A stretch of DNA of 5,866 nucleotides from an uncultured Propionibacteriaceae bacterium (GTDB lineage: Bacteria > Actinomycetota > Actinomycetes > Propionibacteriales > Propionibacteriaceae), in the NCBI GenBank assembly GCA_936941515.1, contig CAKZJI010000296.1:1-5866 (forward strand). The letters are read 5' to 3'. The notes below the pieces were generated by a model. It saw only the letters and a program-made list of their open reading frames with translations. It searched no databases and had not been told where the DNA came from. Made by a program: the position numbers and the translations under genes. Below are positions 1-5,866 of this stretch, piece after piece; within the stretch, counting starts at the first letter, position 1; every line of letters starts with the position of its first letter.

Positions 1-444
1 GAGGAGGTCCGGGGTTCATTCTTCAAACCAGCCAGCACCGACCGGCAGCTTGAGATCCTCGGACGTCTTGAGGTGCTGCTGGCTCTGATCGAAGGCTGGG
101 TGGATCACGTCACCAACCGTGCGGCGACCACGTGGATGACCAACGCGACACAACTTGATGAGTTGGTGCGGCGTCGCCGCGCCTCCGCAGGTCCCACACG
201 GGAGGTGCTCCGTGACCTGCTGGGGCTGGAACTCCGCCCCCGGCTGATTCGGGATGCTGAGAATCTCTGGGCCTCGTTGGAACACCGCTACGGCTCCGGT
301 GGACGTGACGAAGTCTGGCGTCATCCGGATCTGCTGCCCACCGCCACACACTTGGAGGACCCTCTCTCCTATGTGCACCCCGATCACCGGCAGGGAGAGG
401 AAGAGGCCCTCGATGCGGAGCTGCGGAGGCTTCTGGGAGAGTAG
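1..444 (+). CDS. DUF2342 / zincin_2 family protein (putative zinc-dependent metalloprotease-like hydrolase), C-terminal part
   Basis: The reading frame is open from base 1 to the TAG at 442-444, so this is the last 147 residues of a gene that starts outside the window. A GTG at 73 could be read as a start, but the family match continues upstream of it, so it is internal. Family hallmarks, numbered in the visible fragment, are the helix ending LIEGWVD (29-35), the arginine run RRRR (57-60), LGLELRPR (74-81), and GRDEVWRHPDLLPTA (101-115) followed by LEDP. These match the C-terminal half of the actinobacterial DUF2342 'putative hydrolase' proteins, which have a zincin-like fold. The segment expected to hold the HE-type metal motif lies upstream, so catalytic competence cannot be judged here. 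No membrane segment is visible. Its cellular role is not established. It converges on the helicase gene, and a terminator follows 40 bases after the stop. Confidence 0.88.
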   Translation, partial: EEVRGSFFKPASTDRQLEILGRLEVLLALIEGWVDHVTNRAATTWMTNATQLDELVRRRRASAGPTREVLRDLLGLELRPRLIRDAENLWASLEHRYGSGGRDEVWRHPDLLPTATHLEDPLSYVHPDHRQGEEEALDAELRRLLGE

Positions 445-445
445 G

Positions 446-476
446 GGTTGACGCAACCAGTCAAAACAGGTTGACT
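446..476. repeat. Two small adjacent inverted repeats containing a GGTTGAC direct repeat
   Basis: GGTTG (446-450) and CAACC (454-458) form a 5-bp stem with a 3-base loop. It is followed directly by AGTCAA (459-464) and TTGACT (471-476), a 6-bp perfect stem with a 6-base loop. GGTTGAC occurs at 446-452 and again at 469-475. The block lies between the DUF2342 stop codon and the terminator, so it would be transcribed as part of that gene's 3' untranslated region. It could be an mRNA 3'-end structure or a protein site, or it could be chance. No function can be assigned. Confidence 0.35.
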
Positions 477-484
477 TGTCGCAG

Positions 485-538
485 AACCCCATCCGGGCCA
501 GCACGCAGGGGAAGGCGCGCATCCGGATGGGGTTTTCT
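485..538 (+). terminator. Rho-independent terminator after the DUF2342 gene
   Basis: AACCCCATCCGG (485-496) is a perfect 12-bp inverted complement of CCGGATGGGGTT (523-534). The right arm runs straight into a T-run, TTTTCT (533-538). The loop is 26 bases (497-522), longer than in a typical terminator. The position, 40 bases past the stop of the upstream gene and just before the end of the convergent helicase gene, fits a terminator on the plus strand. Read on the minus strand the stem has no T-run after it (CTGCGAC), so stopping transcription from the helicase side would need the second hairpin or Rho. Confidence 0.75.
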
Positions 539-547
539 CATGCGCGC
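515..547 (-). terminator. Second overlapping hairpin immediately after the uvrD2 stop codon
   Basis: GCGCGCAT (515-522) is a perfect inverted complement of ATGCGCGC (540-547), with a 17-base loop (523-539). On the minus strand it begins only 4 bases after the helicase stop codon, so it would form a 3'-end stem on that mRNA. It is followed on that strand by CTTCCCC, not a T-run, so it is a weak intrinsic terminator at best and may instead protect the 3' end. Its arm at 515-522 lies in the loop of the 12-bp stem, and its own loop contains that stem's right arm, so the two structures overlap. Confidence 0.4.
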
Positions 548-551
548 GAGA

Positions 552-2588
552 TCAGCGGCTGCGGTGTCCCCTGATGATCTCCAGCACGGCCTCTCCGAAA
601 CGGTCGGCTTTGACAGTCCCGATGCCATTGATGCCGAGCAGCGCCGCACGGTCCATCGGCTCAGCCTCGGCTATGGCCTGCAAAGTGGCGTCGGTGAAGA
701 CCACGAATGCGGGTTGCGATGTCTGATTGGCTGTCTCCAGGCGCCAGGCCTTGAGGCTGGCCAGCAGCTCCTCGTCGAAAGGCGCCTCGCACTCGTGGTG
801 GCGTCCGAGTTTGCGCTCGGCTGCATCGGTCAGCTGGCCCTGGCACACAAAACAGGTGCGGGACCTGACGCTCCGCCCGCCACGTCCCGGCTGCGCGGGA
901 GTCTGCTGCTCTGGGACGAGCCCGGTCAGGAAGCGCGATCTCATTCCCCTTCCCCTGCCGGGTTTCGTGGGCCAGGAGATCCTCAGATGCCTCCTGGCCC
1001 GGGTGACGGCCACGTGCAGCAGCCGGCGTTCCTCGGACAGCGCCGGCTCCTCCTGGCTCAGGATGAACGGCACCATCGTCTCCCGAACCCCGATCACAGC
1101 GACGGCATCCCATTCGAGCCCCTTCGCAGCATGCATGGTGGCCAGAGTCACTGCGCCTGTTGACGGTGGGGTCTCCAGCGTCGCCTGGTCTGTCAGCCAA
1201 TCGCTGAACTGTTCAGCGGTCCAGTCCGGGAGGGCCTCCTGGGTTTCTTCGATGAGCTGTCTGAGGGAGTTGACGGACTCCCAGCGTTCCCGCTGGGCCC
1301 CCATGCCGGAGGGCGCCTCCGGAGTCCAGCGGATGGCAGCCAGCAACTGCTCTAGGAGTTGCGTCGGACTGGCCGCAGGCTGCGCCTGGGCCGCCCGCTG
1401 CAGCCGGTTCGTGGCGTCTCGCACCTCGACGCGCTCCCAGAACCGGTCGGTGCCTTTGACGAGATAGGGAATGCGCGCGACGTCCAGAGCCGACTCCAGG
1501 AGCGGGGACTGGGCATTGATGCGGTAGAGCACCGCGCATTCACTCCAGGCGAGGCCCTCGTCATGCCGCTGCCTGAGCCAGGCCACCACAGCCCTGGCCT
1601 CATCCTCCTCAGTTCCCTCCGCATGGAATGCTGGCTCCGGTCCTGCCGGGCAGACTGGACGCAGGTCATCGGGACTCGGCCGTCGCCTGACGATGCGGTT
1701 TGCCAGTTCGATGATGGCTGGGCTGCTGCGATAGTTGCGCACCAGACGCACCTGCTGGGCCTCGGGGTGCTCAGCGGCGAAACCCGTCAGGTATTCGGCC
1801 CGGGCCCCGGCAAAGCCGTGGATGGCCTGCTGCGGGTCGCCAACCACGCAGATGTCCTGCCTCCCGTCAACCCACAGCGCGATCAGGCGGTGCTGGATGG
1901 CGGAGACGTCCTGGTACTCGTCCACTACGAAGTGGCGGTAGGCGTCACGGATCCGGTCGGCGATGGCGGGACGTTCAGCGAGCAATGCTGCCGTGCACAG
2001 GAGGATGTCGTTGAAGTCCACCTGGCCGGATTCCGATTTGTACTTCTCGTAGGCTTCCATCACCTGGGCCACACGATCGGGCTCGACGCCTGAGATCTCC
2101 CGGTCCCGGGCAAGCCTGGCATAGCGCGTGGCGGGAACGTTGCTGGACTTCGCCCAGCCGATCTCCCCGATCAGGTCGCGCACCAAAGTGGTGTCGACGC
2201 TTCCAAGGATCTGATTGGCTGCACGGCCCACCAGGGGAAACAGGTTCTCCAGCAGCGGAGGGAAGTCGGCCCCGTAGGCCTGAGGCCAAAAGTAACGGCA
2301 CTGGCTGAGTGCCGCAGCATGGATGGTGCGCGCCGACACCCTGCGCACCCCCAGATGAGCCAGCCGGGTTTTCAGCTCTCCCGCAGCGCGGGTGGTGAAG
2401 GTGATGGCGAGCGTCGCAGGGGCAGCATAACGGCCTTCCCGCACGGCATAGGCGACCCGGTGGGTGATGGCCCTGGTCTTTCCCGTTCCGGCACCCGCCA
2501 GCACGACGAGCGGGCGGTCGAGCAGCGTCGCCACGTGACGCTGCTCCGGATCGAGGGCATCCAGGATGGGATCAGTCACGGGACTCAT
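552..2588 (-). CDS. uvrD2: UvrD2-like superfamily 1A ATP-dependent DNA helicase with zinc motif and HRDC domain
   Basis: This 678-aa protein is a 3'-5' ssDNA translocase/helicase of the UvrD/PcrA/Rep family, expected to act in the cytoplasm in DNA repair and replication. Motifs from the ATG at 2588 are: Q-motif LDPEQR (12-17), Walker A AGAGTGKT (31-38), motif Ia TFTTRAAGEL (63-72), Walker B DEYQD (223-227), motif III GDPQQAIHGFAGA (250-262), motif IV NYRSS (284-288), motif V TMHAAKGLEWD (484-494) and motif VI EERRLLHVAVTRAR (519-532). The ATPase site looks intact. After the helicase core come C579-x2-C582 and H597-x2-C600, a zinc-type motif, then an HRDC domain at about 603-674. This order (helicase, four-ligand motif, HRDC) is the signature of actinobacterial UvrD2. 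The frame extends to a TTG at 2609, but I chose the ATG because MSPVTDPIL aligns with the usual UvrD2 N-terminus. No clear Shine-Dalgarno sequence precedes either start. It is divergent from recC. Confidence 0.9.
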   Translation of the reverse strand: MSPVTDPILDALDPEQRHVATLLDRPLVVLAGAGTGKTRAITHRVAYAVREGRYAAPATLAITFTTRAAGELKTRLAHLGVRRVSARTIHAAALSQCRYFWPQAYGADFPPLLENLFPLVGRAANQILGSVDTTLVRDLIGEIGWAKSSNVPATRYARLARDREISGVEPDRVAQVMEAYEKYKSESGQVDFNDILLCTAALLAERPAIADRIRDAYRHFVVDEYQDVSAIQHRLIALWVDGRQDICVVGDPQQAIHGFAGARAEYLTGFAAEHPEAQQVRLVRNYRSSPAIIELANRIVRRRPSPDDLRPVCPAGPEPAFHAEGTEEDEARAVVAWLRQRHDEGLAWSECAVLYRINAQSPLLESALDVARIPYLVKGTDRFWERVEVRDATNRLQRAAQAQPAASPTQLLEQLLAAIRWTPEAPSGMGAQRERWESVNSLRQLIEETQEALPDWTAEQFSDWLTDQATLETPPSTGAVTLATMHAAKGLEWDAVAVIGVRETMVPFILSQEEPALSEERRLLHVAVTRARRHLRISWPTKPGRGRGMRSRFLTGLVPEQQTPAQPGRGGRSVRSRTCFVCQGQLTDAAERKLGRHHECEAPFDEELLASLKAWRLETANQTSQPAFVVFTDATLQAIAEAEPMDRAALLGINGIGTVKADRFGEAVLEIIRGHRSR

Positions 2589-2687
2589 TGAAACAGGCGG
2601 GGCCGGCAATTTTCAGGAAGGGCGCGGACAGTGGCCGTGCCGTTCTCACGATGCCTGGATGCCGCCCCCTCAGCGAGGCCTCTGAAA

Positions 2688-2716
2688 TGAAAACGGTCAC
2701 CAGCGCCCGTTAGGCT
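2688..2716 (+). promoter_or_regulatory. Possible recC(B) promoter
   Basis: TAGGCT (2711-2716) fits the actinobacterial -10 pattern TAnnnT. It lies 17 bases downstream of TGAAAA (2688-2693), which matches the -35 consensus at only three of six bases. Transcription would begin near 2722-2725 and leave a leader of about 28 bases containing the AGGAG ribosome binding site. The spacing is good but the -35 is weak, and the assignment rests on pattern only. Confidence 0.35.
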
Positions 2717-2724
2717 GTATGCCC

Positions 2725-2748
2725 AGACGGTATAGGAGACGGTCATCG
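2725..2748. repeat. Imperfect 12-bp tandem repeat AGACGGT(A/C)AT(A/C)GG just before recC
   Basis: AGACGGTATAGG (2725-2736) is followed directly by AGACGGTCATCG (2737-2748), with AGACGGT identical in both. A third ACGGTCA is at 2693-2699. The repeat overlaps the expected transcription start and ribosome binding site, where a repressor or RNA-level regulator could act, but two short copies may also be chance. Confidence 0.4.
2734..2738 (+). promoter_or_regulatory. Ribosome binding site for recC
   Basis: AGGAG ends 12 bases before the TTG at 2751 and 18 before the GTG at 2757. The frame is closed upstream by a TAG at 2733-2735, so no earlier in-frame start is possible. The site therefore favours the TTG, although 12 bases is longer than the usual spacing. 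Confidence 0.55.
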
Positions 2749-2750
2749 GG

Positions 2751-5678
2751 TTGTTTGTGCAGACCTCGCAGCGCTGGGACGGGGTGATCGACGGGCTGGC
2801 TGCCTGGCTTGATGAGTTGCGTCCCGGAGTGTTCGATCCCGTTCAGGTGATCACATCTTCCCCGGCTCTGGCGCGTCTGGCCGGCCAGGGGCTCGCAGCC
2901 CGGATGGGCATCCTCGCCGGCGTCGACCTGGTGCCCGCAGACCGCTGGGTCGCACAGGCGCAGGCCGGGCTGGGCGATGGTGAGCCCTCACCATGGCGGG
3001 GGCACTCCCTGGAGCTGGCGGTGCGGGAAGTGCTAGCCGACCCCGAATTCACCGCGGCCCACCCCGTCATCCGAGCCCACCTGGCCACCGACCCTGGGCG
3101 GCTCCGGGGTGCTGCGCAGCGGATGGCCCACCTGCTGCGCCAGTACGGGCTGTGGCAGCCTGAGATGCTCGCACGCTGGGCAGCGGATCCGTACGACGCC
3201 ATCCAGCAGCTCCCAGAGCACCTCACCTGGCAGCCGGAGCTGTTCCTCCGCGTCAGCGAGGCCCTGGAATGGGATCCGGTGGAGGAGCACGAGAGGCTCC
3301 AGGATCATCTGGCCGATAGACCGGGAGCAGCCACCGCGGTGCTGCACTGCCCTGAGCTTCCGAGGGCCACGATGGAACTGCTGGAGGCGCTCGCCCGGAC
3401 GCGCGACGTCCCGGTCTTCCGGATCGCCGGCCGTGACGTCTGGGACTCCATCGACGACTGCCAGCCCGAGCCTGCACGTCCGGAGAGCATCAGCTGGCTG
3501 GGTTCGCATGGCCCGGCCCGACAGGCTGAGGTGCTGCGGGAGGAATTATGCCGAATTCTGGCCAGCGACCCTGCGCTGGAGCCGCGTGACGTGCTGGTGG
3601 TGGTGCCGGATGTGGTCGCCTGGTGGCCCGCATTGTCGCTGGCTCTTGGGCCCACCCCGTCCGATCCACACCCAGGCCGGACCCTGCGACTGCAATCCCC
3701 GGCCGAGGTCCAGCCACGAAACCCCGTGCTGCTGGCCCTGGCTGCGGCCACGAGGCTGAGGGATTCCCGCGCCGAGGCCAGCGCGGTGCTGGATCTGCTG
3801 GGCTTGCCGCCGATAGCCCATCGCTGGCGACTGCCGGAGCGGGCCGAGTTGGTGGAACTGCTGGAGGCCGCCGGCATCCGGTGGGGGCTGGATGCCCAAC
3901 ACCGCGCAGACCAGGGGCTTCCCGGCGTCACCCAGAACACCTGGGCGCGTGGCCTGGATCGTCTGCTGGCCGGGCTGGCCCTGCCAGCGGGCAGCACAGC
4001 CCTTCCCCTGACGGGGACGGACGGGATCGCCTCCTCCCAGCTGGAGCTGATCGGCACGCTGAGCGAGCTCATCTCACGTCTGCGACGCTACGCCACGTTG
4101 ACGGCCGAGGCGACGCCGGTGGCTGAGTGGACGCTGCGGGCGCAGAGGCTGATGGTCGATCTGGTTGGTCTGCCGGCCTCGCAGGAGTCGCTGCTGCAGG
4201 AGGCCACGGAACGCCTGAAGCGGCTGGCGATGGAGACGGCGGGCAACCTGACCCGGATCCCTGCCGCTGACTTCGCGCACCTGCTGGAGGAGCTTGCGGC
4301 GGAGCCCCCGTCGCGAGCCAGGACCGGTAATGGCGACCTGACAGTCGTCAGCGAGGGTGAGCTGGCGGGGGCCGGCTTTCAAGTGGTTGCCCTGGTGGGT
4401 GTGGAGGACCGCAGTCTCGACTACCCCCCTGATGCGCTGCCGGAAACTGTCCCCGACCCCCGCCGCCAGCGCCTGGACCGGTTGCTGCGCCACGCCAGGG
4501 CCGCCCGACACCTGGTGGTGGTGCATCAGCACCGGACGGAGTCCACGAACGCCCCCCGGGAGAAACCGACGGCTCTGACCTGGCTGTGGCGACAGCTCGG
4601 GGTCACGCCTGAGATGCGAGAGCTGCCGGCCTCAGCCACCGACGAGCCCAATTTCCTGGAAGGGCGTCCCTCCTTCGATGCCATCTCCCGCGAGGCAGCG
4701 GAGATCGCCCGGAGCAGGGGCTCCGTCTCCACGACGTCCGCGCGGAGACGAGCAGCCCTGTCCCTGCCGCTGAGCGGCGACCAGCCTGAGATGTCCCTCG
4801 ACGAGATCGTGCGCTTCCTCCGTGACCCGGCCGCCGCCTTCCTACGGGAGCGCGCAGGCATCCGGAGCATCTCGCACCTCGAGGTCCACGACGACATCAC
4901 GCTGCATCCCGGTGGGCTTGAGGCCTGGGGCATTCGTTCCCGGCTCCTGGCAGCCGCCCGCAACGGTCATGATCCCGCGGTGGCAATCCAGGCGGAGGCC
5001 CGTCGCGAGCTCCTGCCCGCGGGGGCGCTGAGCGCAACCCTGATCGACCGGGAGCTGGAGCTGATCCGCCGGCTCTGGCTGCAGGCGCGCACAGAGTGGG
5101 AACGCCCCCTCCACGACACCGGCATCGACCTCCACGTCGCCGGGATGAGACTCACCGGACAGGCGCGGCTGCGGGGCGGCGATCTGGTTGTCCTGTCACC
5201 GAGCGACCTACCTCGTGCGCTGTACGAGCCGTGGGTGCAGGTGCTGGCGCTCGCAACCGCCGGTGTCAGGACGCGAGCTCGCGTGCACTTCCTCCGACGG
5301 CACTACGCCGATCACCATGCGGACGTAGTCACGATCACGCCGCCTGCCGACGCATCGCAGCATCTGGAGTGGCTCGTACGCGGTGCCCGGCTGGCCCGTT
5401 CCCGCCTGGTCCCGGTTCCCGCCGAGCCAGCCAGGGTCCTGGCGTCCTCACAGCGCAGCGGACGCCTCAACGAGGCTGACTGGCAGCTGCCCACGACGCA
5501 CTGGAGCTCCCCCTGGGCCTGGCGGGCCCGACACTGGGAGCATTTCTACGCCGGCCCCGCCGCGGAGCTGTTCACCGATCCTCCCGGCGAGTTCGACCCG
5601 CCGGGGCCAGCCCGATTCGGGGCCTTCGGAGCCTGGGCGATCACCCTGCACGCCCCTCTGCTGGAGGCCACCGGATGA
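2751..5678 (+). CDS. recC: Exodeoxyribonuclease V gamma subunit (RecC)
   Basis: RecC is the scaffold and Chi-recognition subunit of RecBCD, which unwinds and resects double-strand DNA ends and loads RecA. The 975-aa protein has the actinobacterial RecC pattern: HSLELAVREVL (85-95), LLRQYGLWQPEML (128-140), LTWQPELF (158-165), SHGPARQAEVL (252-262), EPRDVLVVVPD (277-287), GIRWGLDAQHR (375-385), QNTWARGLDRLL (395-406), the start of the C-terminal nuclease-like fold at MSLDEIVRFLRDP (681-693), TGQARLRGGDLVV (802-814) and a closing ARFGAFG block. The N-terminal helicase-like domains show no Walker A motif and the C-terminal fold no catalytic nuclease residues, as expected for RecC, a catalytically inactive relative of RecB. 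It is shorter than E. coli RecC (about 1,120 aa). The start is TTG with AGGAG upstream; the GTG two codons in is an alternative. It overlaps recB by ATGA, implying translational coupling. Confidence 0.93.
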   Translation: MFVQTSQRWDGVIDGLAAWLDELRPGVFDPVQVITSSPALARLAGQGLAARMGILAGVDLVPADRWVAQAQAGLGDGEPSPWRGHSLELAVREVLADPEFTAAHPVIRAHLATDPGRLRGAAQRMAHLLRQYGLWQPEMLARWAADPYDAIQQLPEHLTWQPELFLRVSEALEWDPVEEHERLQDHLADRPGAATAVLHCPELPRATMELLEALARTRDVPVFRIAGRDVWDSIDDCQPEPARPESISWLGSHGPARQAEVLREELCRILASDPALEPRDVLVVVPDVVAWWPALSLALGPTPSDPHPGRTLRLQSPAEVQPRNPVLLALAAATRLRDSRAEASAVLDLLGLPPIAHRWRLPERAELVELLEAAGIRWGLDAQHRADQGLPGVTQNTWARGLDRLLAGLALPAGSTALPLTGTDGIASSQLELIGTLSELISRLRRYATLTAEATPVAEWTLRAQRLMVDLVGLPASQESLLQEATERLKRLAMETAGNLTRIPAADFAHLLEELAAEPPSRARTGNGDLTVVSEGELAGAGFQVVALVGVEDRSLDYPPDALPETVPDPRRQRLDRLLRHARAARHLVVVHQHRTESTNAPREKPTALTWLWRQLGVTPEMRELPASATDEPNFLEGRPSFDAISREAAEIARSRGSVSTTSARRRAALSLPLSGDQPEMSLDEIVRFLRDPAAAFLRERAGIRSISHLEVHDDITLHPGGLEAWGIRSRLLAAARNGHDPAVAIQAEARRELLPAGALSATLIDRELELIRRLWLQARTEWERPLHDTGIDLHVAGMRLTGQARLRGGDLVVLSPSDLPRALYEPWVQVLALATAGVRTRARVHFLRRHYADHHADVVTITPPADASQHLEWLVRGARLARSRLVPVPAEPARVLASSQRSGRLNEADWQLPTTHWSSPWAWRARHWEHFYAGPAAELFTDPPGEFDPPGPARFGAFGAWAITLHAPLLEATG
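5663..5667 (+). promoter_or_regulatory. Ribosome binding site for recB inside the recC 3' end
   Basis: GGAGG, a strong Shine-Dalgarno sequence, ends 7 bases before the ATG of recB and lies within the last codons of recC. With the ATGA overlap it fixes the recB start and supports coupled translation of the two subunits. Confidence 0.8.
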
Positions 5679-5866
5679 ACCGCTTCGACATCACAGGCCC
5701 CCTGCCAGAGGGTCCCATGCTGCTGGAGGCGAGCGCTGGAACGGGAAAGACATGGACCATAGCCGGCCTGGCAGCCCGCTTCGTCGCCGAAGCTGGCGTC
5801 GACGTCCATGAACTGCTGCTGATCACCTTCAGCAACGCAGCGGCGACGGAGTTGCGGGGACGCATC
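5675..5866 (+). CDS. recB: Exodeoxyribonuclease V beta subunit (RecB), N-terminal part
   Basis: Only the first 64 codons are in the window; the frame is open at the right edge. RecB is the 3'-5' helicase and nuclease subunit of RecBCD. The N-terminus MNRFDITGPLP leads into LLEASAGTGKTWTI, holding the Walker A motif ASAGTGKT (19-26, catalytic Lys25), then LLLITFSNAAATELRGRI (47-64), which is helicase motif Ia. The phrase LLEASAGTGKT is typical of RecB and separates it from UvrD/PcrA proteins. The later helicase motifs and the C-terminal nuclease domain lie beyond the window, so completeness cannot be judged. The ATG at 5675 overlaps the recC stop codon and has GGAGG 7 bases upstream. recD would be expected downstream. 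Confidence 0.93.
   Translation, partial: MNRFDITGPLPEGPMLLEASAGTGKTWTIAGLAARFVAEAGVDVHELLLITFSNAAATELRGRI

Larger units (their letters stand above)
2589..2750. other. Divergent intergenic region between uvrD2 and recC
   Basis: These 162 bases separate the two divergent starts and must hold the promoters of both. The recC side has a plausible -10/-35 pair and a ribosome binding site. The uvrD2 side, read on the minus strand from 2700 down to 2589, contains no TA dinucleotide and so no TAnnnT-type -10 hexamer; its promoter cannot be placed. ACGGT occurs three times near recC (2693, 2727 and 2739). I see no LexA box, no tRNA and no small gene. Confidence 0.7.

Noticed and set aside
16..522. Minus-strand open frame of 168 codons over the DUF2342 gene
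   Set aside because: The plus strand has a clear DUF2342 match with conserved motifs, and the minus frame runs through the terminator stem.
471..1467. Plus-strand open frames of 230 and 246 codons across the 3' half of uvrD2
   Set aside because: Both are antisense to motif V, motif VI and the zinc/HRDC region, which are clearly coding on the minus strand; their proline/arginine/serine-rich translations look like shadows.
1359..2093. Long plus-strand open frame (244 codons) inside the helicase gene
   Set aside because: It is antisense to uvrD2 motifs II-IV, its translation resembles no family I recognise, and long antisense frames are expected in high-GC coding DNA.
2625..2633. CGGACAGTG, which matches TTGTCRGTG at six of nine positions
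   Set aside because: No TAnnnT lies 8 bases downstream (the hexamer there is GTTCTC), and it is more than 100 bases from recC, so it does not form the damage-promoter motif.
3305..4072. Minus-strand open frame of 255 codons inside recC
   Set aside because: The sense strand matches RecC through this whole stretch; the antisense translation is low-complexity serine/arginine-rich.
5383..5811. Plus-strand open frame of 142 codons overlapping the recC-recB junction
   Set aside because: It is out of frame with both recC and recB, which match their families and are joined by an ATGA overlap with a good ribosome binding site.
1..5866. CRISPR array, transposable element, tRNA or a novel defence system
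   Set aside because: No regularly spaced repeats, transposase, terminal inverted repeats or tRNA-like fold were seen. The RecBC and UvrD-like helicases are recognisable housekeeping repair proteins rather than a defence cassette.

Overview
The window is high-GC, gene-dense DNA with GTG/TTG starts and Shine-Dalgarno-type ribosome binding sites. It encodes an actinobacterial DUF2342 protein, a UvrD2-type helicase with a zinc-finger-like segment and an HRDC domain, and actinobacterial-style RecC and RecB. This points to an Actinomycetota chromosome. A Propionibacteriaceae-like or related lineage that keeps RecBCD is a reasonable guess, but that is inference and no marker gene fixes the genus. 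Nothing in the window suggests recent transfer: I see no insertion sequence, tRNA, integrase, CRISPR array or phage gene.

Layout, left to right. Positions 1-444 (+) hold the C-terminal 147 residues of a DUF2342/zincin_2 family protein. Positions 445-551 form a short convergent intergenic region with a perfect 12-bp inverted repeat followed by a T-run, a credible intrinsic terminator, overlapped by a second 8-bp inverted repeat. Positions 552-2588 (-) hold a full-length UvrD2-like superfamily 1 helicase of 678 aa. Positions 2589-2750 form a divergent intergenic region with a possible recC promoter, ACGGT repeats and an AGGAG ribosome binding site. Positions 2751-5678 (+) hold full-length recC (exodeoxyribonuclease V gamma subunit, 975 aa, TTG start). 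From 5675 (+) recB (beta subunit) starts, overlapping recC by ATGA, and runs off the right edge after 64 codons.

Together the two divergent units form a DNA-repair cluster. RecC and RecB are subunits of the RecBCD helicase-nuclease that processes double-strand ends for RecA-dependent recombination; recD is expected just beyond the right edge. UvrD2 is a 3'-5' ssDNA translocase/helicase. In mycobacteria, as I remember it, the DUF2342 gene and uvrD2 lie near adnAB, so RecBC here seems to sit roughly where the alternative end-resection motor AdnAB would be.

I found no clear undescribed system. The items most worth a second look are a Cys-to-His swap in the UvrD2 zinc motif, the overlapping hairpins between the convergent genes, and the repeats in front of recC.
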